Positions 52,654 through 64,000 of a stretch of 64,000 bases of DNA are shown in pieces. Position 1 is the stretch's first letter, and each line of letters opens with the position of its first letter. This DNA comes from Hypericibacter adhaerens (lineage in GTDB: Bacteria > Pseudomonadota > Alphaproteobacteria > Dongiales > Dongiaceae). The notes beneath the pieces were generated by a model. It did not search any database. It saw only the letters and a list, made by a program, of their open reading frames with translations, and was not told where the DNA came from. Position numbers and translations under genes: made by a program. Where the stretch lies: the NCBI RefSeq assembly GCF_008728835.1, contig NZ_CP042582.1, positions 2,063,501 through 2,127,500 on the forward strand. Direction: 5' to 3'.

Positions 52654-54951
52654 ATGGCCGAAGATCTGCGCGAAAGCGCGCTCGACTATCACCGCCGTCC
52701 GGTCCCCGGAAAGCTCGCCATCGTCGCGACCAAGCCGCTCGCCAACCAGCGCGACCTGGCCCTGGCCTATTCGCCGGGCGTGGCGGCCGCCTCCGAGGCG
52801 ATCGCCGCAGACCCCTCGGAGGCCGCCCGGGTCACGGGCCGCGCCAACCTGGTGGCGGTCGTCACCAACGGCACCGCCGTCCTGGGCCTCGGGGCGATCG
52901 GGCCGCTCGCCGCCAAGCCGGTGATGGAAGGCAAGGCAGTCCTCTTCAAGACCTTCGCCGGCATCGACGTGTTCGACCTCGAGATCGCCGAGCGCGACCC
53001 GGACAAGCTGGTCGACATCATCGCCAGCCTCGAGCCCAGCTTCGGGGCGATCAATCTCGAGGACATCAAGGCGCCGGAATGTTTCGAGGTGGAGCGCAAG
53101 CTCCGCCAGCGCATGAAGATCCCGGTCTTCCATGACGACCAGCATGGCACCGCCATCATCGTGGGGGCGGCGATCCTCAATGCGCTCAAGATCGTCGGCA
53201 AATCGATCGAGACGGTGCGGCTGGTGACCTCGGGCGCGGGGGCGGCGGCGCTGGCCTGCCTGGATCTCCTGGTGCGCCTCGGCCTCAGGCCCGAGAACAT
53301 CACCGTCACCGACATCGCGGGTGTGGTCTATCGCGGCCGCAAGGAGGAGATGGACCCGCTCAAGGCGCGTTACGCCAAGGACACGAACGCGCGCAAGCTG
53401 CCCGAGGTGCTCAAGGACGCCGACATCTTCCTCGGCCTCTCCGCGCCGCGCGTGCTCAAGCCCGAATGGGTGGCGACCATGGCGGCGCGGCCGATCGTGC
53501 TGGCATTGGCCAACCCGACACCCGAGATCCTGCCGGAAGAGGTCAAGGCCGTGCGCGATGACGCGATCATCGCCACCGGCCGCTCGGATTATCCGAACCA
53601 GGTCAACAACGTCCTCTGCTTCCCCTTCATCTTCCGCGGCGCCCTCGATGTCGGTGCCACCACGATCAACGAGGCGATGGAGATCGCCTGCGTGAAGGCG
53701 ATCGCCGAGATGGCGCAGGCGGAGATCACCGACGAGGTGACCCGTGCCTATGGCGGCGAGGTGCCGAGCTTCGGTCCCGACTACCTGATCCCGCGGCCTT
53801 TCGACCGGCGCCTGCTCGTGGCGATCGCACCGGCGGTGGCCAAGGCCGCGATGGAGAGCGGCGTCGCCACGCGGCCCATCGCCGATCTCAAGGCCTATCA
53901 CGACCGGCTCAGCCAGTATGTGTTCCGCTCTGGCCTCCTGATGAAGCCGATGTTCGACCGCGCGCGTTCCGACAAGAAGCGCGTCTGCTATGCCGAGGGC
54001 GAGGAGGAGCGGGTCCTGCAGGCGGTCCAGACCGTTGTCGATGAAGGGTTGGCGGTGCCGATCCTGATCGGCAGGCGGGCGGTGGTCGCGAGCCGGATCA
54101 AGCGGCTGGGCCTGCGGATCCAGCCCGGCAAGGATTTCGAACTGGTCGATCCCGACGACGATCACCGGTTCCGCGAATACTGGACCCTTTATCACAACTT
54201 GACCGAGCGCAAGGGCGTGACCCAGGCCTCGGCCCAGACCATCGTGCGCACCCGCACCACGGTGATCGCGGCGCTGATGGTCAAGCGCGGGGAAGCCGAC
54301 GCGCTGATCTGCGGCACCGTGGGCAAGTTCATCCGCCATCTGGCCCATGTGCTGGATGTGATCGGGCTGGCGCCGGGCGTCTCCCACAGCTATGCGCTGA
54401 CGGCGCTCATCCTGCCGACCGGCACCTTCTTCCTGGGCGATACCCATGTGACGCCGGAGCCCACCACCGAGCAGATCGCGGAGTTCACGCTGCTGGCGTC
54501 GCGGGCGGTGCCGAAATTCGGGATCGTGCCGAAGGCGGCCCTGATCTCGCACTCGAATTTCGGCACGCGCGACACGCCGACCGCAAAGCTCATGCGCGCG
54601 GCGCTGGCCTTGATCCGCGAGCGGGCGCCGGAGCTCGAGATCGAAGGGGAGATGCATGGCGACGCCGCCATCAACGAGCAGATCCGCCTCAGGCTCTTCC
54701 CCAACTCGCGGCTCAAGGGCCAGGCCAACCTCCTGATCATGCCGACGCTCGACGCCGCCAACATCTCCTTCAACCTGCTGAAGACGCTGGGCAACGGTCT
54801 TTCGGTCGGGCCGATGCTGATGGGGATCGCCATGCCGGCCCATGTGGTCGTTCCCTCCATCACCGTGCGCGGCATCGTCAACATGACCGCCGTCGCGGTG
54901 GTCGACGCCCAGGAGGCGGCGGCGCGGGCTGCGGAGGCCGCCCGGCCGTGA
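52654..54951 (+). CDS. maeB: NADP-dependent malic enzyme, MaeB type
   Basis: A 765-residue two-domain enzyme. The first about 430 residues are malic enzyme (malate to pyruvate + CO2): [34 protein letters not shown] and the nucleotide-binding [16 protein letters not shown]. The rest resembles phosphotransacetylase, a regulatory domain in MaeB. The ATG at 52654 gives the standard N-terminus; the frame is open 57 codons upstream with no similarity. Its stop overlaps the mgtE start. Confidence 0.93.
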   Translation: MAEDLRESALDYHRRPVPGKLAIVATKPLANQRDLALAYSPGVAAASEAIAADPSEAARVTGRANLVAVVTNGTAVLGLGAIGPLAAKPVMEGKAVLFKTFAGIDVFDLEIAERDPDKLVDIIASLEPSFGAINLEDIKAPECFEVERKLRQRMKIPVFHDDQHGTAIIVGAAILNALKIVGKSIETVRLVTSGAGAAALACLDLLVRLGLRPENITVTDIAGVVYRGRKEEMDPLKARYAKDTNARKLPEVLKDADIFLGLSAPRVLKPEWVATMAARPIVLALANPTPEILPEEVKAVRDDAIIATGRSDYPNQVNNVLCFPFIFRGALDVGATTINEAMEIACVKAIAEMAQAEITDEVTRAYGGEVPSFGPDYLIPRPFDRRLLVAIAPAVAKAAMESGVATRPIADLKAYHDRLSQYVFRSGLLMKPMFDRARSDKKRVCYAEGEEERVLQAVQTVVDEGLAVPILIGRRAVVASRIKRLGLRIQPGKDFELVDPDDDHRFREYWTLYHNLTERKGVTQASAQTIVRTRTTVIAALMVKRGEADALICGTVGKFIRHLAHVLDVIGLAPGVSHSYALTALILPTGTFFLGDTHVTPEPTTEQIAEFTLLASRAVPKFGIVPKAALISHSNFGTRDTPTAKLMRAALALIRERAPELEIEGEMHGDAAINEQIRLRLFPNSRLKGQANLLIMPTLDAANISFNLLKTLGNGLSVGPMLMGIAMPAHVVVPSITVRGIVNMTAVAVVDAQEAAARAAEAARP

Positions 54952-56384
54952 GCGGCGAGGCGCCGCATTCCGACCTGGAACGGCGCCCGGACGAGCCGGC
55001 ACCCGAATCCGATGCGGTCAAGCTGGCCGAGACCGAGGCGCTCTATGGCGTCTCGCCCGAGGCGGTGGCCCGGGCGCGCCGGGCGGTGGGCGAGGGCAAT
55101 CTCGAGCAGATCGAGAAGCTGGTCGACGAGCTGCATCCCGCCGACTTCGCGGACCTGCTGCAGGAGCTGACGCCGGACGAGCGCCGGTTCGTCATCAAGG
55201 TCTGCCGCCACATCCTGGAGCCCGAGACCCTCAACTATCTCGACGAGGCGGTCCGCGAGGAGGTGATCGGGCTGATGAGCCCGGTCGAGGTGGCGCAGGC
55301 CGTCTCCGAGCTCGAGACCGACGACGCGGTCGACATCCTCGAGGACCTGGACGAGAACGAGAAGCAGCGCGTCCTGCGGGCGATCCCCGCCGCCGACCGC
55401 GCCGTCATCGAGCAGGGCCTCACCTATCCCGAGGACAGCGCCGGCCGCCTGATGCAGCGCGACCTGGTGGCGGTGCCGCAGCACTGGACGGTGGGCGAGG
55501 CGATCGACTATCTGCGCGCCAACGAGGATTTGCCGGACGACTTCTACGACCTCTTCGTGGTCGATCCGATGCACAAGCCGGTCGGTGCCGTGCCGCTGTC
55601 GCGCGCCATGCGCAACAAGCGCGCCGTGAAGCTCGAGGCGCTGATGCATACCGAGTTCCGCGCGGTGAAGGCCACCATGGACCAGGAATCGGTCGCCTAT
55701 CTCTTCCGCCAGTATGGCCTGATGTCGGCGCCGGTGGTCGACGAGGCGGGCCGGCTCCTGGGCGTGATCACGGTCGACGACGTGGTCCATGTCATCGAGG
55801 AGGAGGCCGAGGAGGACCTGCTCGGCATCGTGGGCGTCAGCGAGACCGACTTCCATGCCCCGCCGCTCGAAACCGCCTGGCGCCGGGTCCGCTGGCTGGT
55901 GGTGACGCTCTGCAACTCGGCGATCGCCTCGACCGTGATCTCCCAGTTCGAGGCCACGATCGAGCAGATCGTGGCGCTGGCCATCCTGATGCCGATCGTG
56001 GCGGCCATGGGCGGCAATGCCGGCGTGCAGGTCATCACCGTGATGGTCCGCGCGCTCGCGACCCGCGATCTGCAGCCGCGCGGCAGCAACATCTGGCGGG
56101 TGGTGGGAAAGGAAATTGCGGTAGCCACCATCAATGCGGCTGTTTTCGCCCTGATCATGGGCACGTTTGCATCGATATTTTTCGGGATTCCGATCGGGCT
56201 GGTGCTGGCGGCGGCGATGATCTTCAACATGATCTGGGCCGGCATCGCCGGCACCGTGATCCCGCTGACCCTGGCCCGGTTCAAGATCGACCCCGCCATC
56301 GGCGCCGGACCCTTCCTCACCACCACCACCGACGTGTTCGGCTTCTTTTCCTTCCTCGGCCTCGCAACCTTGTTCTTGCTGTGA
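54948..56384 (+). CDS. mgtE: Magnesium transporter MgtE
   Basis: A 478-residue Mg channel. It has the N-terminal helical domain (LHPADFADLLQELTPDERR), two CBS domains (about 165-290; TVGEAIDYLRANEDLPDDFY) and five membrane segments after residue 310. The pore-forming end is conserved (MPIVAAMGGNAGVQ; TTTTDVFGFFSFLGLATLFL). It starts at GTG 54948, overlapping the maeB stop. Confidence 0.93.
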   Translation: MSGEAPHSDLERRPDEPAPESDAVKLAETEALYGVSPEAVARARRAVGEGNLEQIEKLVDELHPADFADLLQELTPDERRFVIKVCRHILEPETLNYLDEAVREEVIGLMSPVEVAQAVSELETDDAVDILEDLDENEKQRVLRAIPAADRAVIEQGLTYPEDSAGRLMQRDLVAVPQHWTVGEAIDYLRANEDLPDDFYDLFVVDPMHKPVGAVPLSRAMRNKRAVKLEALMHTEFRAVKATMDQESVAYLFRQYGLMSAPVVDEAGRLLGVITVDDVVHVIEEEAEEDLLGIVGVSETDFHAPPLETAWRRVRWLVVTLCNSAIASTVISQFEATIEQIVALAILMPIVAAMGGNAGVQVITVMVRALATRDLQPRGSNIWRVVGKEIAVATINAAVFALIMGTFASIFFGIPIGLVLAAAMIFNMIWAGIAGTVIPLTLARFKIDPAIGAGPFLTTTTDVFGFFSFLGLATLFLL

Positions 56385-56426
56385 TCAGGGTCTAGGCTTC
56401 GCGGCGCCATCAGGGAGGGTTTCGGC

Positions 56427-57608
56427 ATGGCGACAACCGGCCACAATCGGCTGCAATCGCTGGATTTCGATCTGGGGGAGACGGCGGACATGCTGCGCGA
56501 TCAGGTCGCGAGCTTCGCCGCCCGCGAGATCGCGCCCCGCGCGGCCGAGATCGACCGCAGCAACCAGTTCCCCCAGGACCTGTGGCGGAAGATGGGAGAG
56601 CTGGGCGTGCTCGGCATCACGGTCGAGCCGGAGTTCGGCGGCGCCGGCATGGGCTATCTCGAGCATGTCGTGGCCATGGAGGAGATCAGCCGCGGCTCGG
56701 CTTCGGTCGGGCTCTCCTACGGCGCGCATTCCAACCTCTGCGTCAACCAGATCCGCCGCAACGGCAGCGAGGCGCAAAAGCGGAAATACCTGCCCAAGCT
56801 GATCTCGGGGGAATATGTGGGGGCGCTCGCCATGAGCGAGCCCGGGGCGGGTTCCGACGTGGTCAGCATGAAGCTGCAGGCCAAGCGCGTCGCCGACGGC
56901 TATGTCCTCAACGGCACCAAGTTCTGGATCACGAACGGGCCCGACGCGGACGTGCTGGTGGTCTATGCGAAGACCGACCCCGATGCCGGCGCCCGGGGCA
57001 TCAGCTGCTTCCTGGTCGAGAAGGGAACGAAGGGCTTCAGCACCTCGCCCAAGCTCGACAAGCTCGGCATGCGGGGCTCGAACACCGGCGAGCTGGTGTT
57101 CCAGGATTGCTTCGTGCCCGAGGCCAGCCGCATGGGCCTCGAGGGCGCCGGCGTCAAGGTGCTGATGAGCGGCCTCGACTACGAGCGCGCGGTGCTGGCG
57201 GCAGGCCCCCTCGGCATCATGCAGTCCTGCCTCGACGTGGTGATCCCCTATATCCACGAGCGCAGGCAGTTCGGCGAGCCGATCGGCAGCTTCCAGCTGA
57301 TGCAGGGCAAGATCGCCGACATGTACACCATCGCCAACGCCGCACGCGCCTATGTCTATGCTGTGGCCAGGGCCTGCGACCGCGGCCATGGCTCGCGCAA
57401 GGACGCGGCGGGTGCCATCCTGTTCGCGGCCGAGAAGGCGACCTGGATGTCGCTCGAGGCGATTCAGGTCCTGGGCGGCAACGGCTATATCAACGACTAT
57501 CCGACCGGCCGGCTGCTGCGCGACGCCAAGCTCTACGAGATCGGGGCGGGAACCTCGGAGATCCGGCGCTGGCTCATCGGCCGCGAGCTGTTCGAAGAGA
57601 CGGCCTAG
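56427..57608 (+). CDS. Isovaleryl-CoA dehydrogenase
   Basis: A 393-residue FAD acyl-CoA dehydrogenase that oxidises isovaleryl-CoA to 3-methylcrotonyl-CoA in leucine breakdown. [14 protein letters not shown] and [16 protein letters not shown] are typical of IVD; Glu253 in the latter is the candidate base, at the position peculiar to this subfamily. The flavin segment [11 protein letters not shown] and the C-terminal [12 protein letters not shown] are intact. It opens a cluster with the later leucine-pathway genes. Confidence 0.92.
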   Translation: MATTGHNRLQSLDFDLGETADMLRDQVASFAAREIAPRAAEIDRSNQFPQDLWRKMGELGVLGITVEPEFGGAGMGYLEHVVAMEEISRGSASVGLSYGAHSNLCVNQIRRNGSEAQKRKYLPKLISGEYVGALAMSEPGAGSDVVSMKLQAKRVADGYVLNGTKFWITNGPDADVLVVYAKTDPDAGARGISCFLVEKGTKGFSTSPKLDKLGMRGSNTGELVFQDCFVPEASRMGLEGAGVKVLMSGLDYERAVLAAGPLGIMQSCLDVVIPYIHERRQFGEPIGSFQLMQGKIADMYTIANAARAYVYAVARACDRGHGSRKDAAGAILFAAEKATWMSLEAIQVLGGNGYINDYPTGRLLRDAKLYEIGAGTSEIRRWLIGRELFEETA

Positions 57609-57657
57609 CGGGATTCTCCACCAAGGTTTTTTTCCAGAGCAGAAGCGAAGCGGGAGC

Positions 57658-58080
57658 ATGAGCGTGGCGCGCCAACGGATTTCGTCGGGATCGAGCTTCG
57701 AGGAACTGGCGGGCTACAGCCGGGCCATCGTCGACGGCGACTGGGTGTTCGTGTCGGGAACCACCGGCTTCGACTACAAGGCCGGCACGATCTCGCCCGA
57801 TGTGGTCGAGCAGACCCATCAATGCTTCCGCAACATCGAGTGGGCGCTGGGGCAGGCGAAGGCCGGGCTCAAGGACATGGTCCGGATCCAGATCCACCTG
57901 ACCGACGCCGCCGATTTCAAGGCGATCGCACCGGTGGTCGGGCAATATTGCCGCGAGGCGCGGCCCGCCAACACGACCGTCGTCGCCCAGCTGATCGATC
58001 CGCGCATGAAGATCGAGATCGAGGTGACGGCGCGGCGCGACATGAGCGGCCCGCCGGATCGCCCGGGGAGGAACCGGTGA
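57658..58080 (+). CDS. RidA/YjgF-family protein lacking the catalytic Arg
   Basis: A 140-residue Rid-family protein. RidA deaminates reactive enamine/imine intermediates. The family features WVFVSGTTGFD, VEQTHQCFRNIEWAL and KIEIEVTA are present, but the Arg of the canonical PARS segment is Asn105 (RPANTTV), so canonical deaminase activity is doubtful and it fits the Rid4-7 type groups. The next gene starts inside its stop (GTGA), so the two are coupled. Confidence 0.82.
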   Translation: MSVARQRISSGSSFEELAGYSRAIVDGDWVFVSGTTGFDYKAGTISPDVVEQTHQCFRNIEWALGQAKAGLKDMVRIQIHLTDAADFKAIAPVVGQYCREARPANTTVVAQLIDPRMKIEIEVTARRDMSGPPDRPGRNR

Positions 58081-58673
58081 GCGGCCTGACCGCGGTCCCG
58101 GCCCGGCGCGGCAAGGCCGCGCGCATGAGGGCGGGGCAGACCATCAAGATCGTCAACACCCATGGGACCCAGGTGCTCGACACCTGGGCCTTCCGCAGCG
58201 ACGACCTGCACGAGTTCATGTCGATGGAGCATACGCGGCCCCAGATCGGCAAGATCATCCCGGCCGTGGGCGACGCGCTGCGCAGCAACAAGCGCACGCC
58301 GATGCTGACCTGGCTGGAGGACAGCTCGCCCGGTATTCACGACACGCTGGTGGCGGCCTGCGACACCCATCGCTACCGCCATTTCGGCATCAAGGATTAC
58401 CACGACAACTGCACCGACAATCTGCACGCGGCGATGCGGGAGCTGGGTCTGACGCCGCCCGAGGTGCCTTGTCCGCTCAACATGTGGATGAACATCCCCG
58501 TCGGTGCCGATCACAAGATCGCCTTCCTGCCGACCGTGGCCAAGCGTGGCGACCATGTCCTGCTGCGGGCGGAGATGGATCTGATCATGGCCTTTTCCGC
58601 CTGCCCGATGGATGTGACGCCGATCAACGGTCCCGGCGGCGACATCAGGGACTGCCATTTCCAGATCAGCTGA
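58077..58673 (+). CDS. DUF1989 (urea carboxylase-associated) family protein
   Basis: A 198-residue DUF1989 protein starting at GTG 58077. Visible family parts are VPARRGKAARMRAGQ, NTHGTQVLDTWAF, DYHDNCTDNLHAAM and LLRAEMDLIMAFSACPMDV. C95, H109 and C112 are candidate metal or active-site residues. Two DUF1989 proteins form carboxyguanidine deiminase (CgdAB) in guanidine breakdown, but they come as a pair beside a carboxylase; this single copy is beside a RidA-like gene, so its substrate is open. Confidence 0.8.
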   Translation: MSGLTAVPARRGKAARMRAGQTIKIVNTHGTQVLDTWAFRSDDLHEFMSMEHTRPQIGKIIPAVGDALRSNKRTPMLTWLEDSSPGIHDTLVAACDTHRYRHFGIKDYHDNCTDNLHAAMRELGLTPPEVPCPLNMWMNIPVGADHKIAFLPTVAKRGDHVLLRAEMDLIMAFSACPMDVTPINGPGGDIRDCHFQIS

Positions 58674-58685
58674 GGAGACCGGCTC

Positions 58686-59357
58686 ATGCACACTGTCCTC
58701 GTCACCGGTGCCAACCGCGGCATTGGCCTCGAGTTCGTGCGCCAGTATGCCGAGGAGGGATGGAAGATCCATGCCTGCTGCCGCGACCCCAAAAATGCCG
58801 AGGCGCTGGCCGCGATCAAGGGCGATATCACCATCCATCGCCTCGACGTGACGGACGACAAGCAGATCGCCCATCTGGTCAAGGAACTGAAGGGCGACGC
58901 CATCGATATCGTGATCAACAATGCCGGGGTCGGCGGCGGCGACGATTCGACCGACCCCGAGGAATGGCTCAAGGTCTTCCAGATCAATTCCATCGCGCCC
59001 GTGCGGGTCGCGGAGGCCCTGCTGCCCAATCTCGAGATGGGCAGCGGCAAGATCGTCGCGAGCCTGACGAGCCGCATGGGGAGCATCGCCGACAATGGCA
59101 GCGGCGGCTCCTATGCCTACCGCTCCAGCAAGGCCGCCCTCAACGCGGCGATGAAGAGCCTCGCCATCGATTGGCATCGCCGCGGCATCATCGTCGTGGT
59201 GGCGCATCCGGGCTGGGTCAAGACCGACATGGGGGGCCCCTCGGCGCTGATCTCGCCCCAGCGCAGCGTGTCCGGCTTGCGGCAGAAGCTGTCGGCCCTG
59301 AAGCTTGCCGACAGCGGCGGCTTCTTCAACTATGACGGCTCGGTCCTGCCATGGTGA
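58686..59357 (+). CDS. Short-chain dehydrogenase/reductase
   Basis: A 223-residue classical SDR. TGANRGIG (7-14) binds the nucleotide, NNAG is at 78-81, and the catalytic set is N101, S129, Y145 and K149 (YRSSK). It resembles the CsgA/sniffer-type carbonyl reductases. Substrate unknown. It lies 12 bp after the DUF1989 gene and 25 bp before the isomerase gene. Confidence 0.87.
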   Translation: MHTVLVTGANRGIGLEFVRQYAEEGWKIHACCRDPKNAEALAAIKGDITIHRLDVTDDKQIAHLVKELKGDAIDIVINNAGVGGGDDSTDPEEWLKVFQINSIAPVRVAEALLPNLEMGSGKIVASLTSRMGSIADNGSGGSYAYRSSKAALNAAMKSLAIDWHRRGIIVVVAHPGWVKTDMGGPSALISPQRSVSGLRQKLSALKLADSGGFFNYDGSVLPW

Positions 59358-59382
59358 CGGGCTGAAGGAAGAACAGGACAGA

Positions 59383-59985
59383 ATGGCCGAGCCGATCGAG
59401 TTCTATTTCGACTTCTCCTCCCCCTACGGTTATCTCGCCTCCTGCCAGATCGACGATCTGGCCGCCCGCCACGGCCGGACGGTGCGTTGGCGCCCGTTCC
59501 TGCTGGGCGTGGCGTTCAAGGAGACGGGGCAGAAGCCGCTGGTGGAGCAGCCGCTGCGCGGTCCCTACCATCTGCATGATTTCGCGCGCTCGGCGCGCCG
59601 GCTCGGCCTGCCGTTCCGGCTTCCGACCCCGTTTCCCTTTGCCGCCATCGCCGCCAGCCGCGCCTTCTACTGGCTGGAGGCGCGCGACGCGGCCCTGGCG
59701 AACCGCTTCGCCAAGCGAATCTATCAGCGCATCTTCGGCGAGGGGCAGGTCCCGGCCGATGCCGCCGCCCTGGCGGAATTGGCGGCCCCCATGGGGATCG
59801 ACGGCGCTGCCCTGGCGGCCGGGATCAACGATCCTGCGATCAAGGACCGCCTGCGCCAAGCCACCGACGAGGCGATCAAGCGCGGCGTCTTCGGCTCACC
59901 CTTCATCTATATCGACGGCGAGCCCTTCTGGGGTCATGATCGCCTCGGCCAGGTCGAGGAATGGCTGGCGCGCGGCGGCTGGTGA
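59383..59985 (+). CDS. 2-hydroxychromene-2-carboxylate isomerase-like protein (DsbA fold)
   Basis: A 200-residue thioredoxin-fold protein of the kappa-GST/HCCA isomerase family. EFYFDFSSPYGYLAS carries the active-site Ser (S12/S13) in place of a Cys pair, and GVFGSPFIYIDGEPFWGHDR is the family's C-terminal motif. Such enzymes use glutathione; the substrate here is unknown, and naphthalene genes are absent. AGGA precedes the ATG. Confidence 0.85.
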   Translation: MAEPIEFYFDFSSPYGYLASCQIDDLAARHGRTVRWRPFLLGVAFKETGQKPLVEQPLRGPYHLHDFARSARRLGLPFRLPTPFPFAAIAASRAFYWLEARDAALANRFAKRIYQRIFGEGQVPADAAALAELAAPMGIDGAALAAGINDPAIKDRLRQATDEAIKRGVFGSPFIYIDGEPFWGHDRLGQVEEWLARGGW

Positions 59986-60067
59986 GCGCCGCGCCGGCCT
60001 TCTCCGTCATGGCTCGTCCGTCGGTCTCCACCGATCCCTAGCGATCCCGAGGTAAGCTCGTCCCTCC

Positions 60068-61690
<1,623 letters not shown>

Positions 61691-61700
61691 GGTTCATGAC

Positions 61701-62474
61701 ATGTCGCGCGTGCTCAAGGAGCGAAACGGTCCGGTATTGCGGCTGGTGCTGAACCGGCCGGAGAAGCACAACGCCTTCGACGAAGTGCAGATCGATGAGT
61801 TGACCCGGGCGATCGACGAGGCCGAGAACGACCCCTCCGTCCGGCTGCTGGTGCTGACGGCCAACGGCAAGAGCTTCTCCGCCGGCGCCGATCTCGACTG
61901 GATGCGGCGCATGGCGGCCTTCTCGGAGGAGGAGAATCTCGCCGACGCCGGTCGCCTGGCTCTCCTGCTGCAGCGGCTCAATTTCATCCCCAAGCCGACG
62001 ATCGCGGCGGTGCAGGGGGCTGCCGTCGGTGGCGGCGTGGGGCTGGTCTCGGCTTGCGACATCGCGGTCGGCACGGCGCAGGCGGTCTTTGGCCTGACCG
62101 AGGTCCGGATCGGGCTGATCCCGGCCACGATCGGTCCCTATGTGGTGCAGGCGATCGGCGAGCGGGCCGCGCGGCGCTATTTCCTGACGGGCGAGCGCTT
62201 CGATGCGGCCACCGCCCGCGAGCTGGGGCTGCTGCACGAGGTGGTCGAGGATCTCGAGGCCGCCGTGGCGCGCTACAGCGAGATGCTGCTGCAGGGCGGG
62301 CCGGAGGCGCAGGCTGCCACCAAGAAGCTCATCCGCCGGGTCGGCCGCGGCCCCATCAATGTCGCGATGATCGAGGATACGGCGGCGCGCATTGCCAAGG
62401 TGCGCAAGGGTGCCGAGGCGCGCGAGGGCATCGCCGCCTTCTTCGAGAAGCGCAAGCCGGGCTGGCAGAGCTGA
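61701..62474 (+). CDS. Methylglutaconyl-CoA hydratase (enoyl-CoA hydratase family)
   Basis: A 257-residue crotonase-fold enzyme. [17 protein letters not shown] opens it, [10 protein letters not shown] forms the oxyanion segment, and [20 protein letters not shown] is the family core. Position between the methylcrotonyl carboxylase and HMG-CoA lyase genes points to 3-methylglutaconyl-CoA hydration (LiuC) rather than general fatty-acid hydration; that is inference from context. Confidence 0.88.
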   Translation: MSRVLKERNGPVLRLVLNRPEKHNAFDEVQIDELTRAIDEAENDPSVRLLVLTANGKSFSAGADLDWMRRMAAFSEEENLADAGRLALLLQRLNFIPKPTIAAVQGAAVGGGVGLVSACDIAVGTAQAVFGLTEVRIGLIPATIGPYVVQAIGERAARRYFLTGERFDAATARELGLLHEVVEDLEAAVARYSEMLLQGGPEAQAATKKLIRRVGRGPINVAMIEDTAARIAKVRKGAEAREGIAAFFEKRKPGWQS

Positions 62475-62500
62475 GGGCGGGGGCAGGGAAGGACAGTCAG

Positions 62501-63415
62501 ATGCGCTTGCCCAGATCGGTACGCATGATCGAGGTCGGCCCGCGCGACGGGCTTCAGAACGAGATGAAGCCGGTGCCGGCCGCGACCAAGATCCAGCTGA
62601 TCGACAAGCTCTCGGCGAGCGGGCTCCGGGAGATCGAGGCGGGCGCCTTCGTCTCGCCCAAATGGGTGCCGCAGATGGCCGACAGCGCCGAGGTGCTGGC
62701 CGGCATCGAGCGCTGGCCGGATCGGCGCTATCCGGTGCTGGTGCCCAACCTCAAGGGCTATGAGGCGGCGGCGGCCGGAAAGGCCGACGAGATCGCGATC
62801 TTCGCCGCGGCGTCCGAAAGCTTTTCGCAGCGGAACATCAACTGCTCCATCGCCGAAAGCATCGAGCGCTTCCGGCCCGTGGCGGAGGCTGCCGGGCGCG
62901 ATCATGTGCCGATGCGCGGCTATGTCTCCTGCGCGCTGGGCTGTCCCTATGAAGGCGCGATCGCGCCTGCGAAGGTGGCCGAGGTCTCGAAGGCGCTGCT
63001 CGATCTCGGCTGCTACGAGATCTCGCTGGGCGACACCATCGGCGTCGGCACGCCCGGCAAGGCGCAGGCGATGGTCGAGGCGGTGGCGGTGCAAGTGCCG
63101 CGCGAGCGGCTCGCGGTCCATTTCCACGATACCTATGGCCAGGCCCTGTCGAACATTCTCGCGACGCTGGAGCTCGGCATCGCCACCGTCGACAGCTCCG
63201 TCGCCGGGCTCGGCGGTTGCCCCTACGCGCCGGGCGCTTCGGGCAATGTGGCGAGCGAGGATGTGCTCTATATGCTGACGGGGCTCGACATCGAGACGGG
63301 CGTCGATCTGGATCTGCTGGCCGAAGCCGGCGCTTTCATCTGCCAGGCGCTGGGGCGTCAGCCGGCCTCGCGCGTGGCGCAGGCGCTCGCGGCGAAACGC
63401 GCGGCGAGGAATTGA
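62501..63415 (+). CDS. Hydroxymethylglutaryl-CoA lyase
   Basis: A 304-residue TIM-barrel lyase (LiuE/MvaB) that splits HMG-CoA into acetoacetate and acetyl-CoA, the last step of leucine breakdown. [10 protein letters not shown] holds the catalytic Arg15 and metal Asp16, VHFHDTYGQ the metal His residues, and [16 protein letters not shown] the Cys loop. The ATG at 62501 follows GGGAAGGAC. Confidence 0.93.
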   Translation: MRLPRSVRMIEVGPRDGLQNEMKPVPAATKIQLIDKLSASGLREIEAGAFVSPKWVPQMADSAEVLAGIERWPDRRYPVLVPNLKGYEAAAAGKADEIAIFAAASESFSQRNINCSIAESIERFRPVAEAAGRDHVPMRGYVSCALGCPYEGAIAPAKVAEVSKALLDLGCYEISLGDTIGVGTPGKAQAMVEAVAVQVPRERLAVHFHDTYGQALSNILATLELGIATVDSSVAGLGGCPYAPGASGNVASEDVLYMLTGLDIETGVDLDLLAEAGAFICQALGRQPASRVAQALAAKRAARN

Positions 63416-63417
63416 GC

Positions 63418-63855
63418 ATGACGTTGCATCTGCTCAAGCTCTGCGTCGGCGTCGATCGGATCGACGAGCTCGAGGACTGGATCGCGCAGAAAGTCCGCGC
63501 GGCGAAGAGCAAGGGGAAGGAGCCCAAGCTCGAGCATGTGACGCGCCAGATGCCGAAGCGGCGCGACGAGATCCTCGAAGGCGGCTCGCTCTACTGGGTG
63601 ATCAAGGGCTTCATCCAGGTGCGCCAGCCGATCCTGGGTCTGGATCCGCGCCGCGGCAAGGACGGGATCGAGCGCTGCGCGATCCGCTTCGCACCGAAGC
63701 TGACCCCGGTCCAGCCGCGCCCGCACCGGGCCTTCCAAGGCTGGCGCTATCTCGAGGCCAAGGATGCGCCGCCCGACCTCGGAAAACGGCAGAAAGGCGA
63801 GCAGGAGCTGCCGCCGGCGCTGTTGCTGGAGCTGCGACAGCTTGGGATTCTCTGA
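63418..63855 (+). CDS. DUF1489 family protein
   Basis: A 145-residue protein of the alphaproteobacterial DUF1489 family, function unknown. HLLKLCVGVDRIDELEDW, HVTRQMPKRRDEILEGGSLY and FQGWRYLEAKDAPPDL are typical. It begins 2 bp after the HMG-CoA lyase stop and so is probably co-transcribed, without implying a role in leucine breakdown. Confidence 0.85.
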   Translation: MTLHLLKLCVGVDRIDELEDWIAQKVRAAKSKGKEPKLEHVTRQMPKRRDEILEGGSLYWVIKGFIQVRQPILGLDPRRGKDGIERCAIRFAPKLTPVQPRPHRAFQGWRYLEAKDAPPDLGKRQKGEQELPPALLLELRQLGIL

Positions 63856-63918
63856 GCCCCGCCATCGAGTTATCCCCGTTATTCTCAGGCTCTGCTGACG
63901 GCGGGGTCAAAAAGCCTC

Positions 63919-63947
63919 TGGACGGCATGAAAAGCCTCGCCTATATA
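63919..63947 (+). promoter_or_regulatory. Candidate promoter near the right edge
   Basis: TGGACG (63919-63924) and TATATA (63942-63947) are 17 bp apart, facing right into a gene or RNA beyond the window. The -35 box has four of six matches. Confidence 0.35.
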
Positions 63948-64000
63948 CGGGCCTCGGAACGGGTCGGCGGCTTGCTGCCGGCCCGTCCGTGTCTCCCGGC

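Noticed and set aside
57658..58673. Reading the RidA-like and DUF1989 pair as guanidine degradation (CgdAB)
   Set aside because: Only one DUF1989 gene is present and there is no urea/guanidine carboxylase or allophanate hydrolase in the window.

Overview
The window is a gene-dense, GC-rich (roughly two thirds G+C) stretch of an alphaproteobacterial chromosome. This rests on gene content and order: tRNA-tuf-secE-nusG-rplKAJL-rpoBC-rpsLG-fusA-tuf-S10-spc-alpha as one block, an F1-ATPase assembly chaperone of the Atp12 family, a DUF1489 protein, Zn-ligand-free S14, and no rpsD or rpmJ in the alpha operon. A Rhodospirillales-like lineage fits, but genus cannot be read from the sequence alone. No CRISPR array, phage or insertion sequence was seen.

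Layout. 1-4165 (minus): a dipeptide/oligopeptide ABC importer (binding protein, two permeases, one ATPase cut by the window edge). 4484-6002 (minus): a secreted four-EF-hand protein and the 23S rRNA methyltransferase RlmB. 6171-8673: tRNA-Tyr, tRNA-Gly, a first tuf, tRNA-Trp, secE, nusG, with a promoter just upstream. 8856-19985: rplK, rplA, rplJ, rplL, rpoB, rpoC with an L10-type leader, large hairpins in two spacers and a terminator after rpoC. 20413-36375: a strong promoter and a folded leader, then rpsL, rpsG, fusA, a second identical tuf and the whole S10 and spc clusters through secY and adk, with no spacer above 109 bp. 36380-39106: a near-consensus promoter, rpsM, rpsK, rpoA, rplQ and a terminator.

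39142-46500 holds a periplasmic Deg-type protease, rarA, an RluC-type pseudouridine synthase, a HAD phosphatase, an AsmA-like protein and the Atp12 chaperone. 46613-51460 holds the propionyl-CoA carboxylase genes pccB and pccA, separated by a SAM methyltransferase gene, then acylphosphatase and a small membrane protein. lipB (minus) ends inside a REP-like palindrome pair. tRNA-Leu(GAG), a malic enzyme of the MaeB type and MgtE follow.

56427-63855 is a leucine/isovalerate catabolic cluster: isovaleryl-CoA dehydrogenase, methylcrotonyl-CoA carboxylase beta subunit, methylglutaconyl-CoA hydratase and HMG-CoA lyase. It is interrupted by four genes (RidA-like, DUF1989, short-chain dehydrogenase, DsbA-fold isomerase), and the biotin-carrying alpha subunit is absent. 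With pccAB this gives two acyl-CoA carboxyltransferases but only one biotin carboxylase in the window.

Most of the window is well-conserved core machinery. The less ordinary points are the folded rpsL leader with a terminator-like stem and a competing pairing, the two identical tuf genes in which all 29 threonines are ACG, the REP pair whose arms covary and encode the LipB tail, the methyltransferase inside pcc, and the four-gene insert in the leucine cluster.
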